From Flammeovirgaceae bacterium SG7u.111 (GTDB lineage: Bacteria; Bacteroidota; Bacteroidia; Cytophagales; Flammeovirgaceae), in NCBI GenBank assembly GCA_034044135.1, contig CP139021.1, positions 6,982,001-7,046,000 on the forward strand: 64,000 nucleotides of DNA, in the 5' to 3' direction. Below the pieces are notes generated by a model. The model ran no database searches, was not told the origin of the DNA, and saw only the letters and a list, made by a program, of their open reading frames with translations. Below are positions 26,461 through 35,338 of this stretch, piece after piece; positions within the stretch are counted from its first letter, which is position 1, and each line of letters opens with the position of its first letter. Both the position numbers and the translations under genes were made by a program.

Positions 26461-27939
26461 TTACTCTACTTTGATAACCCTAATTTTAAAATGACCATTG
26501 CTAATGTCGGCAGATCTTGCTGCCAGAGCTTCTCGGTACGACCTACCCGAAAATTCACAATGTTCTAAGTACAGAAAAGGACTTTTTAAAGAAGGGCTAG
26601 CCACTTCAAATACAGCATCAGTACTATTGTAGCTTTCAAAGGAAGTGATTCCAGCATTTCTAAAATAATCATCCACTACTAAATAATCGTAACCTTTTTC
26701 ATTGAGCTCTGCCATACTTTCAGGATAAAAAACCACATCCGCTTCTACCTCTGAACTAAGCCAAGGAAATATACCATTCCCAACAGTTGAAGCTACTTTT
26801 ACTTTTCCCTGTCTATTGATCTCGCCTGCAACTTTTTGGTAATTGCTTTGGGCAAAAGGGTAGACATAACGATTCAGCTGGAATAGGTTTAAGGCGATCA
26901 AAAAAAACATAACTAAGTAAAACAAGGACTTTCGCTTGATTACTTTTTGGACGAAAAGAAAGCTCAAAACATAAACAAAAGGATACAGGAAGAGTAGCCC
27001 ACGGGGAGCTTTTTGCAGCACGGACATCATTCCAAAAAACAATAAGAATACCCAAAGAAAAACACTACTCAACTTATTCTTTTCAGCATCTATAAGATTG
27101 ATTTTCAGATTTTTCCTGCTTACTAAAAAGAACAAAACTGCGGTGGGAAAAGCAAGGTAATTCTCAAATGTGAGGAAGTACTTGGGGTAGAAAAAAATAT
27201 CCCACTCAAATTTGGACAAATGGACGGTTGGATTTACATTTTTATCTACCGCACAGACGTAAAAACTTTTGTAGAGCTGAAGTGGATCTACTTCTAACCA
27301 GAGGTTTAAAAGTGGAAAAAACAGCCAAGGAGCAATCCCTATCGAAAATGCAACAGCAGTGTGTTTCAACTTAAATTTTCCCACGAGGACTATTACTAAC
27401 AATAAATAAGGCAAAAGTAAAAATGCCTTGTAGTTCACAACAAGTAAAAACGAAAGGATGCCCGACCAAATCAGCAGATGTTTCATCTGGTCAGTTTGAA
27501 GATATTTGAACAGGTAAACACCTATTCCCACAAAGGCTGGCAAACTCATGCTTTCTATAGAAAAAGCCCGAGCATTTTGAACCAAAAAACAGGAAGAACC
27601 AACAAAAAGGAGAAGAATTATTTTTTCCCAATATGCTATCCCCAATTCCTTAGCAAGGAAGTGAACCAACCACCAAATGGCGAGCAAATTGAGCATGGCA
27701 CTTATATGTACCAAAAGTGAAGCACTGGAAATAAGCTGATAAATGGGCAGATAAAAAAGGAAAAAAGCAGGGCTGACGTGGTGATACAAGTTGACAAAAT
27801 CACCTTGTGCCATTTCCCTGATCACTAGAAAATTTTTAGCTGCATCATAGTCAGCAAATAGGTTTTCATTGAGCAGAAAGACCCTCAGCCCATATAAAAT
27901 AAAGACAGCAACTATTTCCAAAAACCACTTAAACTTCAT
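26461..27939 (-). CDS. Polytopic membrane protein, GT-C glycosyltransferase-like
   Basis: 492 residues from ATG at 27937-27939. A GTG at 27966 is in frame but lies inside the rseP terminator, so it is not used here. Roughly ten hydrophobic segments fill the first 370 residues, followed by a soluble C-terminal domain of about 115 residues. The early luminal motif LFADYDAAKNFLVIREM and the overall plan (acidic residues in the first loop, many helices, soluble tail) resemble family 39/83-type lipid-linked sugar transferases, but similarity is only topological. Direct identification fails; it could be a mannosyltransferase-like enzyme or an uncharacterised family. Single gene downstream of the rseP terminator. 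Confidence 0.6.
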   Translation of the reverse strand: MKFKWFLEIVAVFILYGLRVFLLNENLFADYDAAKNFLVIREMAQGDFVNLYHHVSPAFFLFYLPIYQLISSASLLVHISAMLNLLAIWWLVHFLAKELGIAYWEKIILLLFVGSSCFLVQNARAFSIESMSLPAFVGIGVYLFKYLQTDQMKHLLIWSGILSFLLVVNYKAFLLLPYLLLVIVLVGKFKLKHTAVAFSIGIAPWLFFPLLNLWLEVDPLQLYKSFYVCAVDKNVNPTVHLSKFEWDIFFYPKYFLTFENYLAFPTAVLFFLVSRKNLKINLIDAEKNKLSSVFLWVFLLFFGMMSVLQKAPRGLLFLYPFVYVLSFLFVQKVIKRKSLFYLVMFFLIALNLFQLNRYVYPFAQSNYQKVAGEINRQGKVKVASTVGNGIFPWLSSEVEADVVFYPESMAELNEKGYDYLVVDDYFRNAGITSFESYNSTDAVFEVASPSLKSPFLYLEHCEFSGRSYREALAARSADISNGHFKIRVIKVE

Positions 27940-27952
27940 CGGGTAATGATAT

Positions 27953-27983
27953 AAAAAAAAGCCCACGCTATTGGCGAGGGCTT
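27953..27983 (-). terminator. Intrinsic terminator after rseP
   Basis: On the minus strand AAGCCC-T-CGC pairs with GCG-T-GGGCTT (one mismatch, 5-nt loop), followed by eight T. It is 20 nt past the rseP stop and overlaps the non-functional GTG of the next frame. Confidence 0.88.
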
Positions 27984-28002
27984 ACATATTTTATTAGCAA
28001 AG

Positions 28003-29325
28003 CTAGTTGATTAGAGCTTTATAGATGTCATTTCCAAAAGCAAATACCATTAAGCTCAACAACAGCACCATCCCAACTTTTTGCGATGTTTCCAAGAACT
28101 TATCTGATGGAGGGCGACCAGAAATAATTTCATAGGAAAGGAAAACCACATGCCCGCCATCAAGGGCTGGAATAGGCAAAAAGTTCATAAATGCCAATAC
28201 CATCGAAAGCATGCCTGCAATGGTCCAGAAGCGAATCCAATCCCAAGTTCCTCCAAAGAATTTTGCTATGCCAATAGGGCCACTAATCGATTTGGAAGCT
28301 GACATATCTCCACTGAATATTTTCTTAAATGCCTTTAGCTGAACTGCAATAACAGAAAAAGCATCTTGCGTCCCTTTCTGAACCGACTCACCCAAGCCAT
28401 AATGAAACCTTGACCTTTCCAGCATAGAACCAGGGTAAAAACCTACAGTACCATCTTCATTTACCTGAACGGTCAATTCTTTTTCTCCTTCATTCTCCCT
28501 CACTACTGTCATGCTCACCACTTCTCCTTCATTATTACGCAAGGCACTACGGAAATCTTGAAAATAAACAATTGGTGTATTATTGACTTCTACTATCTTA
28601 TCACCATTTTTCAACCCTGCTATTTCAGCATTACTTTTTTCAATCACTTCCTGCACAAAAAATGGCTCAAGAACCTCGATGAAACTTCCACTTCCTTCCC
28701 GTTCGCTCATCCTATCCAAGAAGTCGGATGGAATGGGAATCACAACCTCTTTTCCATCTCTCAATACTGTATAGCTAGCATCTGTCTCCAGCAAATATTT
28801 TGGATTGCGGACATCGCTGAAGTTGCTAAACTCCTGCCCGTTGACCTTGACTATCTTATCACCTCGCTGCAAGCCAAGCTCCATTCCTAGCTCATTAACA
28901 TAAATACCGTGCTTGTTCGCTTCTTCTACCGAGGTATAAGATTCACCTAAGAAATAGACGAGGCAAATAAAAATAAAAATACCAGTTATCACATTTACGA
29001 TAATTCCTCCCAACATCACGATTAAACGTTGCCAAGCTGGCTTAGCCCTAAACTCCCAAGGTTCCGGCTCAGAATTAAGATGATCTGTATCTAACGATTC
29101 ATCTATCATCCCTGATATTTTTACAAAACCTCCAAGGGGTAATGAGCCTATCGAGTACTCTGTTTCACCAAGTTTGATACCCCAAATTTTAGGAGGAAAC
29201 CCAATGGAATACTTTTCTACCCTCATCCCAAAAGCCTTTGCGGCAATCAAATGTCCCAACTCATGCAAGCCAACTAATATCGATAGCCCCAAGATCAATT
29301 GGGCAGCCATTACTAATCCTTCCAT
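28003..29325 (-). CDS. rseP: RIP site-2 metalloprotease RseP
   Basis: 440 residues (E. coli 450). It is an inner-membrane zinc protease that cleaves transmembrane segments such as anti-sigma factors and leftover signal peptides. Zinc motif His21-Glu22-L-G-His25 in the first helix; third ligand region FLPIPALDGG with Asp389. Two PDZ-like domains lie between (about 125-205 and 215-300; for example GLKNGDKIVEVNNTPI). It lies downstream of dxr, a common pairing in bacterial lipid/envelope clusters, although 227 bp separates them, so a separate promoter is possible. The order dxr-rseP matches many Bacteroidota genomes. Confidence 0.96.
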   Translation of the reverse strand: MEGLVMAAQLILGLSILVGLHELGHLIAAKAFGMRVEKYSIGFPPKIWGIKLGETEYSIGSLPLGGFVKISGMIDESLDTDHLNSEPEPWEFRAKPAWQRLIVMLGGIIVNVITGIFIFICLVYFLGESYTSVEEANKHGIYVNELGMELGLQRGDKIVKVNGQEFSNFSDVRNPKYLLETDASYTVLRDGKEVVIPIPSDFLDRMSEREGSGSFIEVLEPFFVQEVIEKSNAEIAGLKNGDKIVEVNNTPIVYFQDFRSALRNNEGEVVSMTVVRENEGEKELTVQVNEDGTVGFYPGSMLERSRFHYGLGESVQKGTQDAFSVIAVQLKAFKKIFSGDMSASKSISGPIGIAKFFGGTWDWIRFWTIAGMLSMVLAFMNFLPIPALDGGHVVFLSYEIISGRPPSDKFLETSQKVGMVLLLSLMVFAFGNDIYKALIN

Positions 29326-29552
29326 ATAAATCTTATTGTATTTTGTTTGACAGGGTAATCAGTAGCCGAATCTGTCATTTATGGTTTGTCTTAAAAAGGT
29401 GTCTTATACAAAAGTGTTGATAACCACTTATGTTTTGATAGTTAGAGAAAAAACTTCAACCTAAAGGTCAAAATTACCCGACTCCCAAAACTACATATTT
29501 CTACTTCAATAACTATGTATCCCAAAGGCTATTACCCTTCCAAAAGTTTTAT

Positions 29553-30713
29553 TTACTTTTTTACCCCAGAATCAAGAGCAAATTGCCTTACAAACTTGTC
29601 GGTTTCCACATAGTCTTCATAGCTTGGGTTAGTTATAAAAGATGTAGCCTCCAAGCAAGCTTCATTGAGCTCCGCTATTTCTAAAAAACCTATTTCATCT
29701 TTCAGAAAACGTGCTACCGCAATCTCGTTTGCGGCATTGAGTGCACATGGCATATTCCCTCCTTCGCCTAGAACCTTAAATGCCAGCTCCAAGTTCCTAA
29801 AAGTTTTTCTATCGGGCTGCTCGAAGGTAAGCTGAGGATAGTTTACAAAATTGAACCGTTCAAAAGCATTGGGCAATCTCTGGGGGTATCCCAACGCATA
29901 TTGAATCGGCAGCTTCATATCGGGCAAACCGAGCTGTGCTTTCATAGATCCATCTTCAAACTGCACCATGGAATGGATGATAGATTGCGGATGAACTATC
30001 ACATCAATTTGATCTTGTTCCAGGTCAAAGAGCCATTTTGCTTCTATCACCTCCAGCCCTTTGTTCATCAACGTGGCCGAATCAATCGTGATTTTGGCTC
30101 CCATCTCCCAGTTGGGGTGCTTTAAGGCTTGTTCTTTTTTTATTTCCAACAACTGACCTCTAGTTTTTCCACGGAAAGGACCGCCAGAAGCCGTGAGGAT
30201 TATTTTTTCAACCGGGTTTTGATCCTCTCCTACCAAACATTGGAAAATAGCCGAGTGCTCCGAATCTACAGGGTAAATATTCACTCCATGTTTTTTAGCC
30301 AATTCCATCACCATTTCTCCAGCTACCACCAACGTTTCTTTGTTTGCCAAGGCTATATCTTTGCCAGCTTTTATCGCCGATAAAGTAGGTTTCAAGCCCA
30401 CATAACCTACCAAAGCGGTCAGCACCATCTCCACATTGTCGCGGCAAACCACTTCAGAAAGAGCCTCTTGGCCAGCCAAAACTTTGATATCTGTATGGGA
30501 AAGCGCCGAGCGGAGTTGTTCGTATTTTGCCTCATTTCCTATTACCGCCACCTCTGGTTTAAATTTCAAGGCTTGCGCTATCAGGAGTTCCACATTATTT
30601 CCAGCGGTAAGCACCGAGACTTCAAACTTATCTTTTTGCTCTTCTACTACCTCCAAGGCCTGCGTACCTATTGAGCCCGTTGAACCAAGAATTGCGATAT
30701 TCTTTTTTTCCAT
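29553..30713 (-). CDS. dxr: 1-Deoxy-D-xylulose 5-phosphate reductoisomerase
   Basis: 386 residues from ATG at 30711-30713; an in-frame extension to 30755 adds 14 non-homologous residues. The enzyme turns DXP into MEP with NADPH, the committed step of the non-mevalonate isoprenoid pathway. Motifs: NIAILGSTGSIGTQALEVV (NADPH loop), ALANKETLVVAGE, PVDSEHSAIFQCL with the metal-binding Asp/Glu, TASGGPFRG and PNWEMGAKITIDSATLMNKG. It shares the DXP precursor with pdxJ earlier in the window. Divergent from marR. Confidence 0.97.
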   Translation of the reverse strand: MEKKNIAILGSTGSIGTQALEVVEEQKDKFEVSVLTAGNNVELLIAQALKFKPEVAVIGNEAKYEQLRSALSHTDIKVLAGQEALSEVVCRDNVEMVLTALVGYVGLKPTLSAIKAGKDIALANKETLVVAGEMVMELAKKHGVNIYPVDSEHSAIFQCLVGEDQNPVEKIILTASGGPFRGKTRGQLLEIKKEQALKHPNWEMGAKITIDSATLMNKGLEVIEAKWLFDLEQDQIDVIVHPQSIIHSMVQFEDGSMKAQLGLPDMKLPIQYALGYPQRLPNAFERFNFVNYPQLTFEQPDRKTFRNLELAFKVLGEGGNMPCALNAANEIAVARFLKDEIGFLEIAELNEACLEATSFITNPSYEDYVETDKFVRQFALDSGVKK

Positions 30714-30853
30714 TATGTATATTAAAAGGTGATCTTTGCAATCTTTCGATCCCAAGTTTAGCGGTTTCTACTTATGTTGCCAACAATTAGGAGCGGAAGA
30801 AAGATATTTTATTTGAGAGTAAATACTAAACAAGTTATTTGTATTAGCGTTAT

Positions 30854-30890
30854 ATTTATTATGCATGCATAATAAATTTTATTATTTTTG
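30854..30890 (+). promoter_or_regulatory. marR promoter with 24-bp palindromic operator
   Basis: A perfect 24-bp palindrome occupies 30854-30877 (left arm ATTTATTATGCA, then its exact reverse complement). Five bases further on, TATTTTTG at 30883-30890 fits the -7 consensus TAnnTTTG, 29 nt before the marR ATG. The palindrome thus fills the -7/-33 spacer, the expected place for a MarR dimer to block RNA polymerase. The palindrome is seen directly; the regulatory role is inferred. Confidence 0.72.
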
Positions 30891-30918
30891 TTCGTGCACC
30901 CTTATTCTAAAAGAACTA

Positions 30919-31452
30919 ATGACACCAACTCCAGAAAATAACAGACAGAAATCGGTGGACTTCAGCATCAAAGCTGCGTGGCTAGCCATTTCGAAAATGT
31001 ACAACTATATAGGTGCAGATTTTGACATAACCCATTCAACTGGCTTTGTACTCTTAAATATAGACAGGGAAAATGGATCTCCTGCTACTAAAATTGCTCC
31101 ATTGTTGGGCATGGAGGCACGAAGCCTTACCCGTATGCTTAAATCGATGGAAGAGCGCAAGCTGATCTGCCGAAAGCCCGATGCGGACGACAAACGAAAA
31201 GTAATGATTTTCCTTACGGATGAAGGAAAAAAACAACGAGAACTGGCTAGGCAAACAGTTAAGTATTTCCACTCAAAAGTAGAAGAGCGCGTAGGAAAGC
31301 AGGAGCTGGAAATATTTTATCATGTAATGGAACAAATCCATTTCACCATTGAACACTTAGATGAAAAAGAGGCGGAAGAAGCCATCTTTGGAAATACGGT
31401 CAAAAAGCTTGGTCTTAAAGACAAAAGCGATCTGAAAAACAACAGCAAGTAG
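30919..31452 (+). CDS. MarR family transcriptional regulator
   Basis: 177 residues from ATG at 30919; the in-frame ATG at 30865 lies inside the palindromic operator and its 18 extra residues are unlike the family. Winged helix-turn-helix: ENGSPATKIAPLLGMEARSLTRMLKSMEERKLI (recognition region about 54-86) followed by the wing RKPDADDKRKVMIFLTDEG. The flanking helices form the dimer interface. MarR proteins are usually autorepressors released by small ligands. Directly downstream lie fadN- and fadA-type genes, so a fatty acid or acyl-CoA ligand is plausible. Its stop codon sits inside a terminator hairpin. Confidence 0.92.
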   Translation: MTPTPENNRQKSVDFSIKAAWLAISKMYNYIGADFDITHSTGFVLLNIDRENGSPATKIAPLLGMEARSLTRMLKSMEERKLICRKPDADDKRKVMIFLTDEGKKQRELARQTVKYFHSKVEERVGKQELEIFYHVMEQIHFTIEHLDEKEAEEAIFGNTVKKLGLKDKSDLKNNSK

Positions 31453-31471
31453 CCTTATACTACTTGTTTTT
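31446..31471 (+). terminator. Terminator of marR
   Basis: Arms CAAGTAG (31446-31452) and CTACTTG (31460-31466) followed by five T. The TAG stop codon of marR is the end of the left arm, so transcript end and translation stop are fused. Confidence 0.72.
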
Positions 31472-31635
31472 CAATACAACTCTACCTGAATTTGCAAGTC
31501 ATTTCTTGCTTTTAAGTTCTTACTAACATTTCTTTCCCAGCAAAACATCAGCCCTCCTTAAAAAAGGGCTTTGCAATGCATTTGGGAAAAATAGACACAT
31601 AAAATTTCATTTAGTTACTTTCAAAAAAATCAAAT

Positions 31636-34041
31636 ATGAAAAACAGAACGATCAAGAAGGTAGCAGTGCTTGGTTCGGGAGTGATGGGTTCAAGAATTGC
31701 CTGTCATTTTGCCAACATTGGTGTGAACGTACTTTTGCTCGACATTGTGCCCAAAGAGCTCAATGATGCAGAAAAGGCGAAAGGGCTGACGCTCGAACAC
31801 CCAGCGGTAAGAAACCGAATCGTGAATGATTCGCTGCAATTTGCCTTAAAATCAAAACCTTCTCCAGTGTACGAAAAGTCGGTTGCCAAGCTTATCCAAA
31901 CAGGCAACTTTGATGACAACATGAAGCAGATCGCAGATTGCGATTGGATAATTGAGGTAGTAGTAGAAAAAATCGAGATCAAGCAATTGGTTTTCGAACA
32001 AGTAGAAAAATACCGCAAACCTGGCACGCTCATCACCTCCAACACCTCGGGTATCCCGATGTTCATGATGGCAAAAGGGCGTAGCGACGATTTCCGCAAG
32101 CATTTCTGTGGAACCCACTTCTTTAACCCTCCCCGTTATCTCCGCCTTTTGGAAATTATCCCTGGTCCAGAAACCGACCCTGAAATCATTGATTTCTTGA
32201 TGCACTACGGCGACTTATTCTTAGGAAAAACAACCGTTCTATGTAAAGATACCCCAGCTTTCATCGCTAACCGAATTGGTATTTATGCCATCATGTCGGC
32301 TATGCACGTGGTAGAAGAAATGGGGCTTACGGTCAATGAAGTAGATAAATTGACAGGAACAGCCATTGGTAGGCAAAAATCTGCCACCTTCCGTACGCTC
32401 GATGTGGTTGGGCTAGATACAGTGGTAAATGTGGCCAGTAACTTGGAAGCGATCTTGCAGCACGATGAGTCGAAAGATAAGTTCAAACTTCCTCGCATCG
32501 TCAAAGAACTTTCCGACAGGAAATGGTTTGGTGACAAAACCAAGCAGGGATATTACAAGAAAACTAAGGATGAAAAAGGCAAGACGGTTATTTTAGAGCT
32601 TGACCTTAACACGATGGAATACGGTCCAAAATCGAAGGCTCGTTTCGAATCACTCAACCAGATAAAAGAAATAGAAGATACTCGTAAAAAAATTGAGGTG
32701 ATGGTCAATTACCCCGATAAATCGGGCGAATTCCTTCGCAAAACTTTCTACGACACGTTCAAATACTGTACTTTCCGCATTCCCGAAATAGCCGACGACC
32801 TTTACAAAATAGACCAAGCAGTAGCTGCTGGTTTTGGGTGGGATTTAGGGCCATTCGAAACTTGGGACACTTTGGGCGTGAAAGCTACGGCAGAAAAAAT
32901 GGAAGAAATGGGTTATAAGCCTGCCCAATGGGTGTACGAAATGCTAGAAAAGGGCATCGATTCTTTCTATTTGATGGAAGCTGGAGTGAAGAAATTCTAC
33001 AGCATCAGTACTGGAAAATACGAAGTTATTCCAGGAACGGAAGGCTTCATCTACCTCGATACGCTTCGCAAAACTAACAAGGTTTGGGGCAACTCAGGCT
33101 CAAGCGTATTCGACCTTGGAGATGGCATTTTAGGAATAGAATTCCACACCAAAATGAACTCGTTGGGTGCAGAAGTAATTGAGGGAATCAATACGGCTAT
33201 TGCCATGGCAGAAAAAGACTACCGAGGCTTGGTAATAGGCAACGAAGCACCGCAGTTTTCTGCAGGAGCTAACTTGGCGATGCTCTTTATGTATGCTGGC
33301 GAGCAAGAATGGGACGAGGTAAATATGATGATTGCCCAGTTCCAAAATACCATGATGCGGGCTAGGTATTCTTCCATCCCTGTAATTTCAGCACCTTCGG
33401 GCTTGGCATTGGGTGGTGGTTGCGAGCTTTCCTTGCACTGCGACCACATTCAGGCACATGCCGAAACCTACATCGGCTTAGTAGAATTTGGCGTAGGGGT
33501 AATCCCAGGCGGTGGAGGTTCTAAAGAAATGGCCTTGAGAGCAGCTGACCAATTTGTAGTTGGTGATCCTGAATTCAACAGACTACAAGAATATTTTATG
33601 AATATTGCTACAGCAAAAGTGGCTACCTCGGCACATGAGGCCAAAAAGATGGGCTACCTCCGCGATAAAGATGGAATTACACTCAATCGCTCTCGCTTAT
33701 TGGCCGATGCTAAAGCTGCTGCAGTAAGCTTGGCAGATGCCGGCTATATTCAGCCTATCCAAAGAACAGATGTAAAAGTTCAAGGAAAAGCAGGGATGGC
33801 ACTTTTTGAAGCTGGAATTGCAGGTATGCTATATGGAAACTATGCTTCGGAGCACGATGCAAAAGTAGCTCGCAAGTTGAGTTATGTGATGAATGGAGGA
33901 GACCTTTCTTATCCTTCTTTTGTTTCTGAACAGTACTTGCTCGATTTGGAAAGAGAAGCTTTCTTGAGCCTTTGCGGAGAGCCTAAAACGTTGGAAAGAA
34001 TCCACAGTATTCTATTCAAAGGCAAACCTTTGAGGAACTAA
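31636..34041 (+). CDS. 3-Hydroxyacyl-CoA dehydrogenase / enoyl-CoA hydratase (FadN type)
   Basis: 801 residues (B. subtilis FadN 789). Order is dehydrogenase first, hydratase last, the reverse of E. coli FadB. Residues about 7-330: NAD fold VAVLGSGVMGSRIACHFAN, SNTSGIPM, GTHFFNPPRYLRLLEIIPG with the catalytic His, and NRIG. Residues about 500-700 form the crotonase-like domain: NEAPQFSAGANL, LALGGGCELSLHCD and VGVIPGGGGSKEM. It catalyses hydration and NAD-dependent oxidation in beta-oxidation. The thiolase gene follows after 46 bp, forming an operon; no acyl-CoA dehydrogenase gene follows, unlike fadNAE of Bacillus. An imperfect TGCAATGCA at 31572-31580 weakly echoes the marR operator core. 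Confidence 0.95.
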   Translation: MKNRTIKKVAVLGSGVMGSRIACHFANIGVNVLLLDIVPKELNDAEKAKGLTLEHPAVRNRIVNDSLQFALKSKPSPVYEKSVAKLIQTGNFDDNMKQIADCDWIIEVVVEKIEIKQLVFEQVEKYRKPGTLITSNTSGIPMFMMAKGRSDDFRKHFCGTHFFNPPRYLRLLEIIPGPETDPEIIDFLMHYGDLFLGKTTVLCKDTPAFIANRIGIYAIMSAMHVVEEMGLTVNEVDKLTGTAIGRQKSATFRTLDVVGLDTVVNVASNLEAILQHDESKDKFKLPRIVKELSDRKWFGDKTKQGYYKKTKDEKGKTVILELDLNTMEYGPKSKARFESLNQIKEIEDTRKKIEVMVNYPDKSGEFLRKTFYDTFKYCTFRIPEIADDLYKIDQAVAAGFGWDLGPFETWDTLGVKATAEKMEEMGYKPAQWVYEMLEKGIDSFYLMEAGVKKFYSISTGKYEVIPGTEGFIYLDTLRKTNKVWGNSGSSVFDLGDGILGIEFHTKMNSLGAEVIEGINTAIAMAEKDYRGLVIGNEAPQFSAGANLAMLFMYAGEQEWDEVNMMIAQFQNTMMRARYSSIPVISAPSGLALGGGCELSLHCDHIQAHAETYIGLVEFGVGVIPGGGGSKEMALRAADQFVVGDPEFNRLQEYFMNIATAKVATSAHEAKKMGYLRDKDGITLNRSRLLADAKAAAVSLADAGYIQPIQRTDVKVQGKAGMALFEAGIAGMLYGNYASEHDAKVARKLSYVMNGGDLSYPSFVSEQYLLDLEREAFLSLCGEPKTLERIHSILFKGKPLRN

Positions 34042-34087
34042 TTTTTGTTTTCCAATTAGAAATTTTTCATCAAAAAAAGATATTAAA

Positions 34088-35263
34088 ATGGATGCATATA
34101 TAGTAGCTGGCTATAGGTCAGCCGTAGGCAAGGCAAAAAAAGGAGGGTTCAGATTTACCCGTCCCGATGATTTGGCAGCCGACGTAATCAAACATTTGGT
34201 AGCTTCAGTGCCTAATTTCGATGCGAAACGTGTCGATGACCTAATTGTAGGAAATGCGGTTCCCGAAGCAGAACAGGGCATGCAAATGGGCCGAATGATT
34301 TCCCTTCTTTCATTACCAATGGAAGTGCCGGGCTTTATCGTGAACCGCTATTGCGGTTCGGGCTTAGAAGCAATCGCCCTGGCCTCGGCAAAAATCTCTT
34401 CTGGAATGGCAGATTGCATTATTGCAGGGGGTACGGAGTCGATGTCGCTTGTTCCTATGTTGGGCTACAAAACAGCCCTAAACTGGAAAATTGCAGAGAA
34501 AACCCCTGAATATTACCTCAGCATGGGCATCACGGCCGAGGAAGTAGCCAAAGATTTCGGCATTAGCCGTGAAGAAGCTGACGCCTTTGCCATTCAATCG
34601 CACCAACGAGCTTTCGAAGCAATAAAAGCAGGAAAATTCAAAGATGAAATAGTGCCAGTTACTGTCAACGAAACCTATGTTGATGCAAATGGGCAGAAAA
34701 AAGAACGCTCTTATGTGGTAGATACCGACGAAGGGCCAAGGGCTGATACAAGCCTAGAAGTATTGGCGAAACTTCGCCCAGCTTTCAAAATGGGTGGGCA
34801 AGTGACTGCTGGAAATTCATCCCAAACTTCCGATGGAGCTGCTTTTGTTATGGTAATGTCGGAGAAAATGGTGAAAGAGCTTAATCTTGAGCCAATTGCC
34901 CGCATGGTCACTTACCAAGCAGCTGGAGTAAATCCTCGTGTGATGGGAATTGGTCCAGTAGAAGCAGTGCCAAAGGCATTGAAAAAAGCAGGATTGACGC
35001 TGAATGATATTGACCAAATTGAGCTGAATGAGGCATTTGCCGCACAAGGCTTGGCGGTGATAAAGCAACTAGGTTTGGATCAGGAAAAAGTGAACGTGAA
35101 CGGTGGGGCAATTGCTTTGGGTCACCCACTGGGCTGCACAGGGGCGAAACTTTCCGTCCAGCTTTTTAATGAAATGAGAAGAAGAAACCAGAAATACGGA
35201 ATGGTAACCGCCTGCGTAGGGGGTGGCCAAGGTGTAGCTGGTATCTACGAGCTTTTGAAATAA
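34088..35263 (+). CDS. Acetyl-CoA C-acyltransferase (thiolase, FadA type)
   Basis: 391 residues. The enzyme splits 3-ketoacyl-CoA with CoA to release acetyl-CoA, the last step of each beta-oxidation turn. Active-site residues: nucleophile Cys89 in NRYCGSGLEA, His346 in ALGHPLGCTGAK and Cys376 in TACVGGGQG. Paired with the FadN-type gene 46 bp upstream. A strong terminator starts 17 nt past the stop. Because the pair is marR-fadN-fadA, degradation is more likely than synthesis. Confidence 0.96.
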   Translation: MDAYIVAGYRSAVGKAKKGGFRFTRPDDLAADVIKHLVASVPNFDAKRVDDLIVGNAVPEAEQGMQMGRMISLLSLPMEVPGFIVNRYCGSGLEAIALASAKISSGMADCIIAGGTESMSLVPMLGYKTALNWKIAEKTPEYYLSMGITAEEVAKDFGISREEADAFAIQSHQRAFEAIKAGKFKDEIVPVTVNETYVDANGQKKERSYVVDTDEGPRADTSLEVLAKLRPAFKMGGQVTAGNSSQTSDGAAFVMVMSEKMVKELNLEPIARMVTYQAAGVNPRVMGIGPVEAVPKALKKAGLTLNDIDQIELNEAFAAQGLAVIKQLGLDQEKVNVNGGAIALGHPLGCTGAKLSVQLFNEMRRRNQKYGMVTACVGGGQGVAGIYELLK

Positions 35264-35280
35264 AAACTAATTCTCTTCAG

Positions 35281-35318
35281 AAAGCTTTGCCTCTCAGTGA
35301 GCAAAGCTTTCTTTTTTT
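35281..35318 (+). terminator. Terminator of the fadN-fadA operon
   Basis: Ten-base perfect arms AAAGCTTTGC (35281-35290) and GCAAAGCTTT (35301-35310), then CTTTTTTTT. The GTG at 35297, in frame with the next gene, lies in its loop and stem. Confidence 0.92.
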
Positions 35319-35338
35319 TCAACCAACTTCAACTGATT

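Noticed and set aside
27940-27966. N-terminal extension of the GT-C-like protein from GTG
   Set aside because: The GTG is in the rseP terminator stem; the ATG at 27939 gives a normal hydrophobic N-terminus.
31550-31573. AGCCC/GGGCT hairpin before fadN as a second terminator or attenuator
   Set aside because: Only five pairs, an 11-nt loop and almost no T tract.
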